From positions 744,001-808,000 of the forward strand of contig CADCSX010000012.1 in NCBI GenBank assembly GCA_902805475.1: a stretch of 64,000 bases of DNA, written 5' to 3'. Below, piece after piece: positions 1 to 10,310 of the stretch. The stretch comes from Entonaema liquescens (taxonomy: Eukaryota > Ascomycota > Sordariomycetes > Xylariales > Xylariaceae). The position numbers and the translations under genes were made by a program. The first letter of the stretch is position 1, and each line of letters begins with the position of its first letter. The notes beneath the pieces are model-generated. The model was not told the DNA's origin. It ran no database searches and saw nothing but the letters and a program-made list of their open reading frames with translations.

Positions 1-61
1 TCCTAGTCAAAGCCTCCGAGTTTCCCTGCGCTCTTTTTGTCTTCGTCCATAAGCGGTAAAG

Positions 62-872
62 ATGCAGCTTCTCACAACTCTCTTGATTGCCGCCACAATG
101 GTGCAGGCTCACTGTAAGTTAAGTCCTTGTTCCTTCGTCTGCCAATAATTCCATCTAACCACCCTAGATACATTTCCGCGACTCGTCGTCAATGGCAAGT
201 CCGAAGAGGCGGACTGGTCTGCCACGCGCAAGACCAAGAACGCCGATAGCAAGACGGGTGTCTTGAGTGCAACGAGCCCGGATATCCGCTGCTACTCGTC
301 GCAGAATGCAGCCAACATCATGACTGTACCTGCCGGCTCAACCATCCACTACATTTCAACGCAGCAAGTGAACCACCCGGGACCTACCCAGTATTACTTA
401 GCCAAAGTTCCCGCGGGTAAGAGTGCCTCGAATTGGGATGGTTCTGGCGCCGTTTGGTTCAAGATTCACACTACAAAGCCCACCATGGACAAGAACAAGC
501 AGCTCACTTGGCCTGCGCAGAGTAAGCCTTGGTTTTCTCAAGCTAAACATAACGCTCAAAGCGGGATAAACTAACAGGTTATTAGATGAGTACGTGTTGA
601 CTAATGCGACTATCCCCGCTGCTACGCCTGACGGAGAATACTTGCTTCGCGTGGAGCAAATCGCTCTACATATGGCGATGCAAGCGAACGGAGCCCAGTT
701 CTATCTCGCATGCACTCAGATCAAGATCACTGGAGGCGGCAACGGGACGCCGGGCCCTCTCGTCGCGCTGCCTGGGGCCTACAAGACTAATGACCCTGGC
801 ATCCTGGTGAACTTGGGTACTATTCAGCCCGACTCCTATGTTCCTCCGGGTCCAGCTGTATGGAGTGGTTAA
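62..872 (+). CDS. AA9 lytic polysaccharide monooxygenase (former GH61), secreted
   Basis: Copper enzyme that oxidatively cleaves cellulose or related beta-glucans outside the cell. Exons 62-113, 168-521 and 586-872 join in frame to 230 residues. Residues 1-16 form a signal peptide ending VQA, so the mature protein begins with the histidine of HYTFPRL, as the copper 'histidine brace' requires. The second brace histidine is in QQVNHPGP, and the axial tyrosine region is [22 protein letters not shown] is also characteristic of the family. No carbohydrate-binding module or linker follows the catalytic domain. The second intron has two possible acceptors; the one at 585 keeps the frame, while the one at 577 gives an immediate stop. 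Only 61 bases of promoter are inside the window. Substrate and regioselectivity cannot be read from the sequence. Confidence 0.93.
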
Positions 873-3338
873 GCATCTGTGTCTTAGCTAGCAGATATGC
901 TCAATAATAGCCACGCTGCCTGCATCCAGTGGAAATGAGACCGGTAATATCGAAAAGCGGTTATTTCGGTGTAATTAATGATGTGATTCTTCAAGGAAAG
1001 GTTGATTTGTGAATGGGGGAAAAGGCTATATAGTGATTTTTTTTATTGTGACGTAGCGATACAACAAACCCGATCGAGAGTGTTCTAAATATATCCTCAA
1101 AGTCTTAGCCATATCAATAGGAAATGTCGTGTTACACATCCCAGCTTCTAAGTGGAAGGAAACTAGGTAGGTAGTTGATAGAAATGACCACGCGTCGATT
1201 TGCAATCTGTGTCGAAGGACTTGATTTTCATTGTCGAGTAATATTCAATACGCACTGTATCGGATGTTCCTAATCCGCGGGCGTAGGTAACCACTATTAA
1301 GAATTGCAATTTATGTTGCAGGTTTTAGTTGTACATACCCCATCTCTGTCTGACACTTGTACAGCATTAGGTAGGTAGCCCAACAGGGTTCCTTACGGGC
1401 TTAAATTTTTGACTTTTCATAACGACATTTTTTTAGAGAGAGTTTACCAGTAGAATGGGGATATTTTCCCATTCAACATTCTTGTTAGCATCCTTACAAT
1501 TCCCTTGGTTGTGCCAGAAAACGTGAAGCCCATCAACACTTGCGATCATAAGTGGGGAATCCGACCTGATAGGCTCCTAGGAATTGAGTATTTTTGTGAT
1601 TGCGGCCTTCTAACCATTGATGGATATATCTCGCGTCATTGATGAAGACTTCTAAAGCCGTATTTCGCTTTATAGAGCGTAGAACTCGTGAAACCTGCAG
1701 CTATAGATAAGTGAATTTGAGGTATTTTCTAGATACACCTATGTCGTTTTGTTTTCAGTTATAGTATAGTAGATATCGATCTACGACATCGGCATTTCCT
1801 AGGAGTACCGTCATGGCCTGCTATCTCCTGGAGCCTAAGTCTGAAGGTAGTTACAGTAGTCATATTACTTTATTCAATGGAAATAGGCAATTTATTTCAC
1901 TACCTACCTAGGTACAATGGTTGGGCTAACATATGTACCTATGAATAACGTTAATGGAGACTCGATGGCTTGTCCATACCCATTTACGAGTTCTTAAAAT
2001 GCGACCCCTTGAACTATAGGTATCATTCCTATCTCTTGTTGTACCATCCTTGTATCCGACTTCTGACCCCGTGCCTCGAGGCCGCGCGTACCACAAGTGT
2101 TGATAACATTTGTGCCGACCTCGTTGGGGTCGACTTTCACCAATTTTCTGTTCATAGACCCCAAGGAGTGATGTGATCTTTCGTCACTACTACGGCACGG
2201 ATGTAGACTATTGAGTAGACCCGTCGACCCTTGATGTATGGTGCCAACAAGGCTGTCGATACTATAAATTTGGAACAGGGGAGGGGGGCCTGGGGGACTA
2301 GGAAGGTTGGCGGCGAATGTAGAGACATAGGTAAGTAAGCTTCGATATGTGCACAGGGGATGTTCGTTTCTACCCGCAGCATGGTTGTGGCAATTGGTTC
2401 ATTTGTAAGGTTCTCTTGAAACACGCTGAATCCGTGAATGACCTATCTAAAGCCTTGTGAAAATGCATGTTTTACTTCTTTAGACATCTTTCTAGTAGAA
2501 TTTATAGTTTTGCCGCGGCAGCGGAGATCGCGGTCGCTCTTACAACAGCACTCCACTGCCTTTTAACTCATCCAGTCATATTCACCACTTGCTACGCCAT
2601 CTACTAGTCTCATGATCAACGGATACTATGTTCAGCCAGGTACTATAACTAAATAGCATACTTTGATATTCTACGTATCGCGATTCTCGAATCTACGGAA
2701 GTGACGGCGGAGAAACCCAGGCCTGAACGGTAGCTCGATGGGAACACATCAACTAAGGAGCGAAAGGGTCAATGCTTCCTAACAGTAAGTACCGTATAAA
2801 TAAAGTACCTAATATATGGAAATAGAGACTAATTTAAAAGTTTTAGAAAAGGAATGAGGGCTTCTGTTGGTAGAAGTCTGGCAATTCTACATAGAGTCCC
2901 GTATCTTCTTGGTTACACGTTGAACTCGCAACACTAGAAAGCTTGCCAAAAGTACCATGTGTTGGATGTTGCACTACGCTTTAAGTCATGCTTTTAGGTA
3001 GTATCAATATTGTCTAGGTGTGAAATGTATCTCTCTCATGCAAATCCGAACAAGGATCAAAAGTTCGATCTACACACAGGGCTGAATCTTACTACCAGGT
3101 ATTTGATAGGAGATTTCGATAGTAACCTCATTCCGATTAAGAGATATCGCCCTAGATGGACAGAATTTATTTTTCAATTACCAGGTCTAATATGATATCG
3201 GTTTTTTTCTAGTGATGTAAGAGGATTCTCATCCTAGTTTATCTTTAGTATATGCGTGCTCCAAGTCTGTTATGCCGACAGAATGCCCGTTGCCGTTGTC
3301 ATGGGGCCAATTCCTTCTGCCCCCAAATTAAGCGGCTA
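873..3338. other. Intergenic, no supportable gene
   Basis: About 2.5 kb between the LPMO gene and the inverted-repeat element. Short open stretches occur on both strands (for example 2152-2424 minus and 3010-3195 plus), but none has a recognisable domain or a plausible exon partner. One exact copy of the palindrome TACCTAGGTA lies at 1905-1914. I see no other structure. Confidence 0.5.
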
Positions 3339-3407
3339 AGGTAAATCACCCATCTACGAGCCTACCCCTGAACGAGCCACGATTTCCCATACAAAATCGC
3401 CAAAACA
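3339..3407 (+). repeat. Left terminal inverted repeat
   Basis: This 69-bp arm begins AGGTAAATCACCC and includes CCACGATTTCCCATACAAAA. Its partner lies inverted at 4056-4124 with three transition differences. The arm is preceded directly by TA. Confidence 0.85.
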
Positions 3408-4055
3408 CTATATTTCTATTTAATTTTAAAAACCCATCAACGTAATAATATAAATTTAAAATAATTAATACTTTTTAGTATTTTATAATATTTAATAAAA
3501 TATTTAAAAAGATTTACCAAATATTTAATAAAATATATATTTTTAAACGTTTTATTAACGTATAACATTTTTACATATAAATTATTAATAAATTTGTTAA
3601 AAATTAATATCTTTAATAACTTTTCGAATATTTATTATATAAAAATATAAAAAATAGTTTTAAATAAAAAAAAATCTAAATTAATTAAAACAATTAAAAT
3701 ATTACGTAATATAATTTTCTTTATTTATTTATATAATATTTTATTATATTAATATTTTAATTTAATTAAAATAATTATATTACGTAATAATATTAATTTA
3801 TATTAAATAAAAAAAATCTAAATAATTAAAATCTATTTTTCTTATTTTAATTAAACGTTTAATTATTTAATTATTTAATTTTGAAATTTATATAAAATAT
3901 TAAATTATTTTAAAAAAGTTTAAATATTTTATATTTTTTTAAATATTAATAAATTAATTTTTTTTAAAATATATATAATTATAATTTTAAAATACAATTT
4001 TAAATTAACTTTCCGATTTTTAATACCTATTTTATTTAATTAATTATAAATATGC

Positions 4056-4124
4056 TGTTTTAGCGATTTTGTATGGGAAATCGTGGCTCGTTCAGGGGTA
4101 AGCTCGTAGATGGGTGATCTACCT
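4056..4124 (-). repeat. Right terminal inverted repeat
   Basis: Inverted partner of 3339-3407, 66 of 69 bases identical. It is followed directly by TA at 4125-4126. Confidence 0.85.
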
Positions 4125-4699
4125 TACCCATCGATCGAGGTAGCATTCCAAAGACTCACAACGATAACTGAATAAGCCTTGTACTTGAATTGTACCAGGA
4201 AAAAGCAAAGTTAAGCTGTTATGAATGAGTCCGAGCTGAAGGATCTAGATGAGATTGGAGAATATTCAATATATGATATATTACAACGTAGGTATACCTT
4301 GCGACGCCGACCGGCGTTCTTGAAAAATTGGCTGTTCAACGTAACACCCCTATGACGCGTCATATTAATATCATTTAATATTATGTGGTGAACATGCATC
4401 TCTATCCTTGATAGCTTTATTGACGGGTTTGAAAGCCCTTTTCGCTCGTCCATATGAGGTACCTATATGCTACGCCCTGGGGCACCAATGTGAGTTTCCG
4501 TACACCTTGGCCTAATCAATGAGTCCGTCCGCTAGATTATATTTGATTAAAAGTTGAATCGACCATATTTTCGACCGTTCAAGGCCCGTAGATCATATGC
4601 GATAATACCCAAAAGTAAATATATTAGGAGATGCTACACTTCAGAGTCCTTAAAGGTGGTTTTGTGCCTGTGGCTTAAGCCTCTATGTACTTAAAGCCC
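4125..4699. other. Intergenic, element end to alcohol oxidase 3' end
   Basis: No supportable gene. An 80-codon open stretch at 4211-4453 minus has no recognisable features and is taken as chance. This stretch would carry the 3' untranslated region of the minus-strand alcohol oxidase. Confidence 0.4.
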
Positions 4700-7119
4700 T
4701 CATCCGAGACCAGCTGCAATACCCCTGGCGATGCGATCTGAGATGGCCATTATAGTAATCATCGGATTCACCCCGCTAGCGGACGGAAATACGCTCGCAT
4801 CCGCAACGTAGAGGTTCTCAGTCTCCCACACCTTGCCATGCTGATCAACCACACCCTGTTCCTTCGTTCTACTCATGCGGCACGACCCCATCTGATGGCC
4901 GGATACTAGCAGAGCCTCAGTAAAGTCAGCCTGCTCGAGCTGCCTAATCCAAGTAGTAAATTCACCATCATCAATTCTCCTGCTGGTGGCTGGTGTATTA
5001 CTTTTGAAAGGTGGGACACTGCGGATTGGGGAAATAAGTTCCGTAGCCCCCTGGATGTAGGACATCTTAGCGATAGCAACTGCTCCGGCCTGAATGTTAG
5101 CACGATCGAATTTTGAAGGTGTATAAGCAACAGCAGGGCTTCCATCAACGTCTGGATACACCAAGCCCGTGTCGCGGTCGCGCGCAAGAGAAAGGAAGCT
5201 GTTCATATGTCCAAAGCTCAAAGCATCCACCTTATACTGCAATCCACTATGCCATGGAATCTGTAGCATAGACAGGAATGGCTACAAGATATGATGTTAG
5301 ATACTTAATGATAGTTGGGCGAATAAACCATGACGACTTTACTCACAAGCATGTTCGCTATCTCGATGCGGACGCCATGGCCTTTATCATCGAGGTTATC
5401 AAATTCGTGCATCAAAGTCGTCAAGATTTCATCTTGGTAGTGTTAATCTAGACACACTATCTTCAACAGACGTGAGGCTTACCTTCCCATCCTCTAACTT
5501 CTTCTTTGAAAACGGATAGCGTAACGCTGCACGGGTGCAAGTGTAGGTTTTTCCCGATGTGGTTGTTCTATATAGTGTTAACGATTCATTCCACCAGGAC
5601 AGATGGGGACTGACCTTAAGCCCGCTTCTTAATAGAATGAGGGGCGTGTGAAGCGAGCCGCCTGATATGATGATTTTCTTAGCCTTGATATATACCTGTT
5701 TTGCCTTCTTTTTCTTCGTAGCTTGTAGGGTACCGTCTGCTCCACGAGCTGTCCAAGCTCCCACAACCCCAATTGCTTTCTTTGATCTGTCATCATCATC
5801 CCAAAGTATCTTCGAAACTTCGAAGCCTTCAACAAACTGAGCACCAGCTCGTGCTGCAGCTGGTAGCCAGCTGACAGCAGGGCCTTGCTTTGTACTTGTC
5901 CGGCAGCCAAGAGCACAAAAGCTACCGCAGCTATGGTTGGTGGAACGAGAGTTCTGCGCGACTACTTTAGAATGCCAACCAAGCTTCCGTGATCCCTCGA
6001 GAATTACTCTGTTGCCGTGGTTAAGTCGCACATGCGACTCACTAACTCCCATCATCTGATAGGCTCTATCCATCGAGGCATCATAATCAGCCTCTCTAAA
6101 GAAGCCCAGTCCATCTTTTTCTGCCCATTCGGCCCTTACTTCGTCTGGGGTGGCAATACTCGCGCTCCAATTCACTGTTCCACCCCCTCCCCAGCAGCTA
6201 CCTGCGGATACAAATGTAGAACCATCGACAGTGGAAAGTGAACCCCTGCCCTCGAACAAGTCGTTCATCGTATCTAGGGGAAGAGGAAATTGGCTTGGCT
6301 GAAAGTAATACCCTTTGTCAACCACGGTGACACGGTGACCAGCTTCCGCAAGCACTTTAGCACATACGCCTCCGCCACATCCGGAACCAACAATAAGTAT
6401 GTCCGTTTCGATGGACTCGCTTTCTAGACGCGGGTCATGGAACTCTAAGAACTTGTAATCAATCGTGGGCCCAGGCTTCGGCTTCCTAGTATTTTCCATA
6501 TACTGCTCATACCCGCTAATCCTTAACAGAAGGGGATCTGTCCCGCTCCAAGCCACCTTCGCCATAACCAAGAAGGTTTTGGCAATCATGGGCCATAGAA
6601 ATACCCAAGACTCTTGCCATGATTGAATAATCGCTTCCCGTACAGGCGTTGACTGCTTAGTCAGGGGTGTTAAGGACCAAGTACTGATAAAGCTACCGAG
6701 GCGAGTTCTATGCAACCAGTTAGCACTACTTCAGGAATATGTGACGCAAAATAATGCGTGATAACATACAAGAAGAGATTGAGGATGAACCCAAGTTGCT
6801 TTACTGGGGTTGGAGACAAACTAGCAACGGTGCCCTTGAGAGCACCAATAAACTTGGGATTATCTACAGGTCGTGCCGACAAATATTCTCGGAACTGCTC
6901 TACGTTTGGTGGGTTTTCCATCCTCTGCTGTATCTGTCGATAGAGGTCATTGAATTCCCCTTGGGTGATAGTAATGTGATTGCCAGTTGTTGTTTTGGGT
7001 TCTCTCACCACAACGGAGGGGACGACAGAGTCAACCAAGGAAAGCAATGCCTTCCATTGGTCGTCCGTAAACACATCATCTGCCATAACCGTTTCTCGAT
7101 TCGATTCGATATACTTCAC
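4700..7119 (-). CDS. Long-chain fatty alcohol oxidase (FAO-type GMC flavoprotein)
   Basis: Oxidises long-chain alcohols to aldehydes with O2 as acceptor, a step of omega-oxidation that is usually membrane- or peroxisome-associated. Five exons, 7119-6770, 6707-5615, 5567-5483, 5432-5347 and 5281-4700, give 731 residues, normal for the family. The first intron (6708-6769) starts GTATGT and ends CATAG; removing it restores the family stretch LTRLGSFIST. The FAD-binding Rossmann motif is DILIVGSGCGGGVCAKVLAE and is followed by GSCWGGGGTVNWSAS. The C-terminus has the active-site region VSGHQMGSCRMS and then VADASVFPSASGVNPMITI. A second start, at 7086 (MADDVF), would give 720 residues. It is divergent from the rhodopsin-like gene (489 bp between starts) and lies 3.2 kb from the PKS start, so a role in processing an alkyl product is possible but inferred. 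Confidence 0.93.
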
Positions 7120-7608
7120 TTAATCCCAATCGGGCGGAAATGCATATATCAGAATGATGAACGCCGAACAGAGGACGGTTCACCTGAGACAGCAAAGGTG
7201 AAAAAGCACGAAGGAAGAAGGATATTTTGCGGTATCAATCCTTTAAGAACGCCACCAACAAAGAGCAGAATTGTTTGATACACTTACTCCCCAATCTACC
7301 CCTCCTCCTCCGCCCTTTCATACCCCCCAAAGGTCGTGTAACCAAATGTCTATATTATATACACATCATAAACAGTCATATCATTCAATACGTGTACATT
7401 GGCCGCCGGGCTCTAGTCTACCGCTACACAATAAGGATTATAGGATGAGACATCTATTACTATTATTTCGCCGAAATGGCTCTCCTAGGCTTTCGAGCCT
7501 GTATAATATTTCTCAAGCATATCATGATTTCCAAGCCCTAAGCCTTCGCCTTACACATCATCTATCACTCGAACCAGGTAATTTCCTGTATACCAACTCT
7601 ATCCCATC

Positions 7609-9120
7609 ATGTCGGCAGATCAATTCAGCATGCTCACACCTGCTCAACAGCAAGAGGTCCTCGATGGGCCGGCACTAGAGCCCCCTAGCGGAATTCTATC
7701 CAACTTTGTAGATCCTCCAAACCATACGGCTATGGCATTCACGGCAACTACTATCTGTCTGGTTATATCGTCGCTTGCTGTCATTGTTCGACTCTACTCC
7801 AAGTTCTACTGCACCAGAACACCTGTTATTGAGGACTGTAAGTACCTCCTACTATTGTGGCATCAATAGGTATCACTGTTTAGGTATGATGCATCAACTA
7901 ACGTATTAAAAGACTTGGTTATCGCAGCATTTGTTAGTGAAATCCTCCATGGCCACATCGACAATAAGCATGCTGATTAAAAGACAACCAGGGGACTTAT
8001 GTTGGTTATATATATGTTACTTACTGGTTATTCGACATCATCGGGTTTTTCGTCCATCAATGGGATATTCGAGTTGAGGATATGACTACACACCTATACG
8101 TAAGCTACGTAAACCCCTAGAACCTACAAACCTGATAATGATTATTGTCTCCCTAACCAAACCAGATCGTCCATATAGGAACTAATCTATATTCTGCTAC
8201 TATGATCGTTATGAAGGCATCCATTCCGAAAGAATGGTGCCGTATCTTCTCTCCTCATCGATCACGGCCCGCATTTTACTGGATATGCCATGCCATCATG
8301 GCACTAAACATTGCTTTCTATTCCGCAGCAATCATAGTAGAGAATCTATCCTGCTTTCCGCACAAACGGATCTGGGATCAACTAGTTCCAGGAAGCAAAT
8401 GCCTCAATACAAACGCTATTCTGATTACCGGAGCAAGTATCAATATTATTCTTGACTTCATCATCCTGCTACTCCCACAAAAGGTCATATGGGGCCTACA
8501 GATGTCGAAAAACAAGAAGATCGGTGTTTCGCTAGTCTTTACCATTGGTCTTTTGTAAGTGAGAACCACACGCTTCTGCACGCTAGAAGAGAGATTAATG
8601 CCAAGATGGCAGTGCCTGCGCTTCCGCGGTTTCCCGACTTGCCTATACCATAAAATATTATTTCACAGAGGATAAAGCATATTGGCTAGGAGCACTGTCT
8701 CTTTGGTGTATCGCTGAGATGACATGTATGTTTCTAATCTTCGCGGGGCCCACTATTCCAGCAGCATTTAAGGGATCACGGCTAGTCTCTCTATTGTCAA
8801 CGACATTTAGATCATGGCTGGGCACAACTAAGAAAGGCACGGAAGTTCCTGATCGCAAATGGACACATCCACTGCGTAATAAGCCGAGCACACTCAAACG
8901 CTATCAGAGGATTGGCGATATTAGTGTACCTCTCACAACAATATCCACAAGCGAGCCCACGACGACTGAGTTACCAGAGACCACAAGATCAGTCCATGGA
9001 CCAGAGGCAGGGATATTGTTTGCGACGGAATTCACTATGAGTGAGGAGATAGTTGGGAATGAGAATCAACAAGGCTCTGGGGGACATTATCCACAGGAGT
9101 CTACTCATTCAATAAAGTGA
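7609..9120 (+). CDS. Fungal rhodopsin-like seven-transmembrane protein (PF20684-type)
   Basis: Integral membrane protein of the large fungal 'rhodopsin domain' family. These proteins are not known to bind retinal and their function is mostly undefined. Exons 7609-7837, 7913-7932, 7992-8099, 8166-8554 and 8613-9120 join to 417 residues. The second exon is only 20 bases, so automated calls may miss it. Hydrophobic helices include TATTICLVISSLAVIVRLYS, YVGYIYVTYWLFDIIGFFV, the CHAIMALNIAFYSAAIIVE helix and INIILDFIILLLP. The family-typical stretch GLFACASAVSRLAYTIKYY appears after the fourth intron is spliced at the acceptor ending 8612. The last 120 residues are a polar, Ser/Thr-rich cytoplasmic tail. 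It shares a promoter region with the alcohol oxidase. Confidence 0.82.
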
Positions 9121-10310
9121 AAATTGTGTCTCTAGTAATTGCAGCAGATCTAGACGCATACAGGGACAATGAAATACCGGTTCCGCACTTCTTAACCCCC
9201 TAGACCAATTGAAGTATAAAATAATATGTAGAATCTATACATATTGGGTTATCACTCGCGATTATGTGTTCAGGTGTTATTGATAGTTAGCCCAGCAGGC
9301 CCAGGCCAAAATAAATGTGCCACACCCAAAAGTCTTACCAAAACACTCCGACTTTAACGTTTATTTCAGCATAACTCAATAACGGAAAAGAGAATAACAT
9401 AATTCAAATACTCTACGACATATGAATACTTATTCATAGATTTCTATAATTTTTTACTTATGAAGTTGTCTCAAAGTCATAATCTTTAGTTACTCTTACC
9501 ACTTACACCCTGTTCTCCATTAAAGTCAAAGATTGTAGCACATCCATCTTGGCCAGGGCCTGCTGGACTACCTGAGATCTCTTGCTTCGGTTTCACTCGG
9601 CACTATTTCTCGTGTGACTTACGTTGCCGCGAGCTAAGAAACGGCAGCATCGGGGTAAAATCTCTGGAAATAGAGACCATGGTAGCACAATAAATGTAAC
9701 TCGTTAAAAGACTCGTCGCTCTATGTTCATTCCCCGCCATAGTAGGGGCGTAGGATACCGAAACCAAGGCCAAAAGGCGGTGTCCTTCATAGAAGCACTT
9801 TATCGAGGGTGGTAGCACAACGGGTAGTCGACAAGGACAGGGTACTCAACCCCTTCTAGTATCGAGACGTAGATCATATTATGAATGCACTTCCGGTGTT
9901 GTCAAGATGAGTCTTGGACTAGGACTATTGTGAGGACGCGGCCTGGAAAAGGAGGCGTGCAGTGAAATCACATTCCACCACTATTGCTCGGAATGACTAT
10001 CATCCTATGCAATGCACTGCATTCAGAACCGGGTTTCGGTATCGCCCCCACCATATGCAGAGATCCATAGTCCTATCGGTGCTGGAACGTGACGCATGAT
10101 TCAATAAGCCTCAAGCGTACTATTGTCTGTACATTTATAGTAGTCGATAGGGCGTGATTATAGTTAAGCAAGTGCCTAGCTATGAAAGAACTACTAGTCC
10201 TAAACTTCTAAGCTTATCACTATTAGTTACCAAAGTGTTATTCAAAAACGCAACTCTAGTTGTGAGCCTAGACGGATAAAAGTTCCAAAAGACACTACGT
10301 ACGCAGTAAA
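9121..10310. other. Intergenic region upstream of the PKS
   Basis: About 1.2 kb with no supportable gene. It should contain the PKS promoter and the 3' end of the rhodopsin-like gene. I could not pick out a confident TATA box or a known regulator site. Confidence 0.4.

Larger units (their letters stand above)
3339..4124. mobile_element. Non-autonomous DNA transposon with 69-bp terminal inverted repeats and AT-saturated core
   Basis: Positions 3339-3407 and the reverse complement of 4056-4124 match at 66 of 69 bases, and all three differences are transitions. Each end is bordered by TA (3337-3338 and 4125-4126), which fits the TA target duplication of Tc1/mariner-type elements. The 650-bp interior is almost pure A/T with no coding capacity. 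That combination fits a Tc1/mariner-derived or MITE-like element in which RIP turned C:G into T:A. The TIRs themselves keep normal composition. The superfamily is inferred from the TA borders only, since no transposase remains. Confidence 0.75.

Noticed and set aside
2152..2424. 90-codon minus-strand frame
   Set aside because: No recognisable features or splice partners; length is expected by chance.
6754..7278. 174-codon plus-strand frame
   Set aside because: It lies antisense to the N-terminal exons of the alcohol oxidase, whose splicing and motifs are clear.
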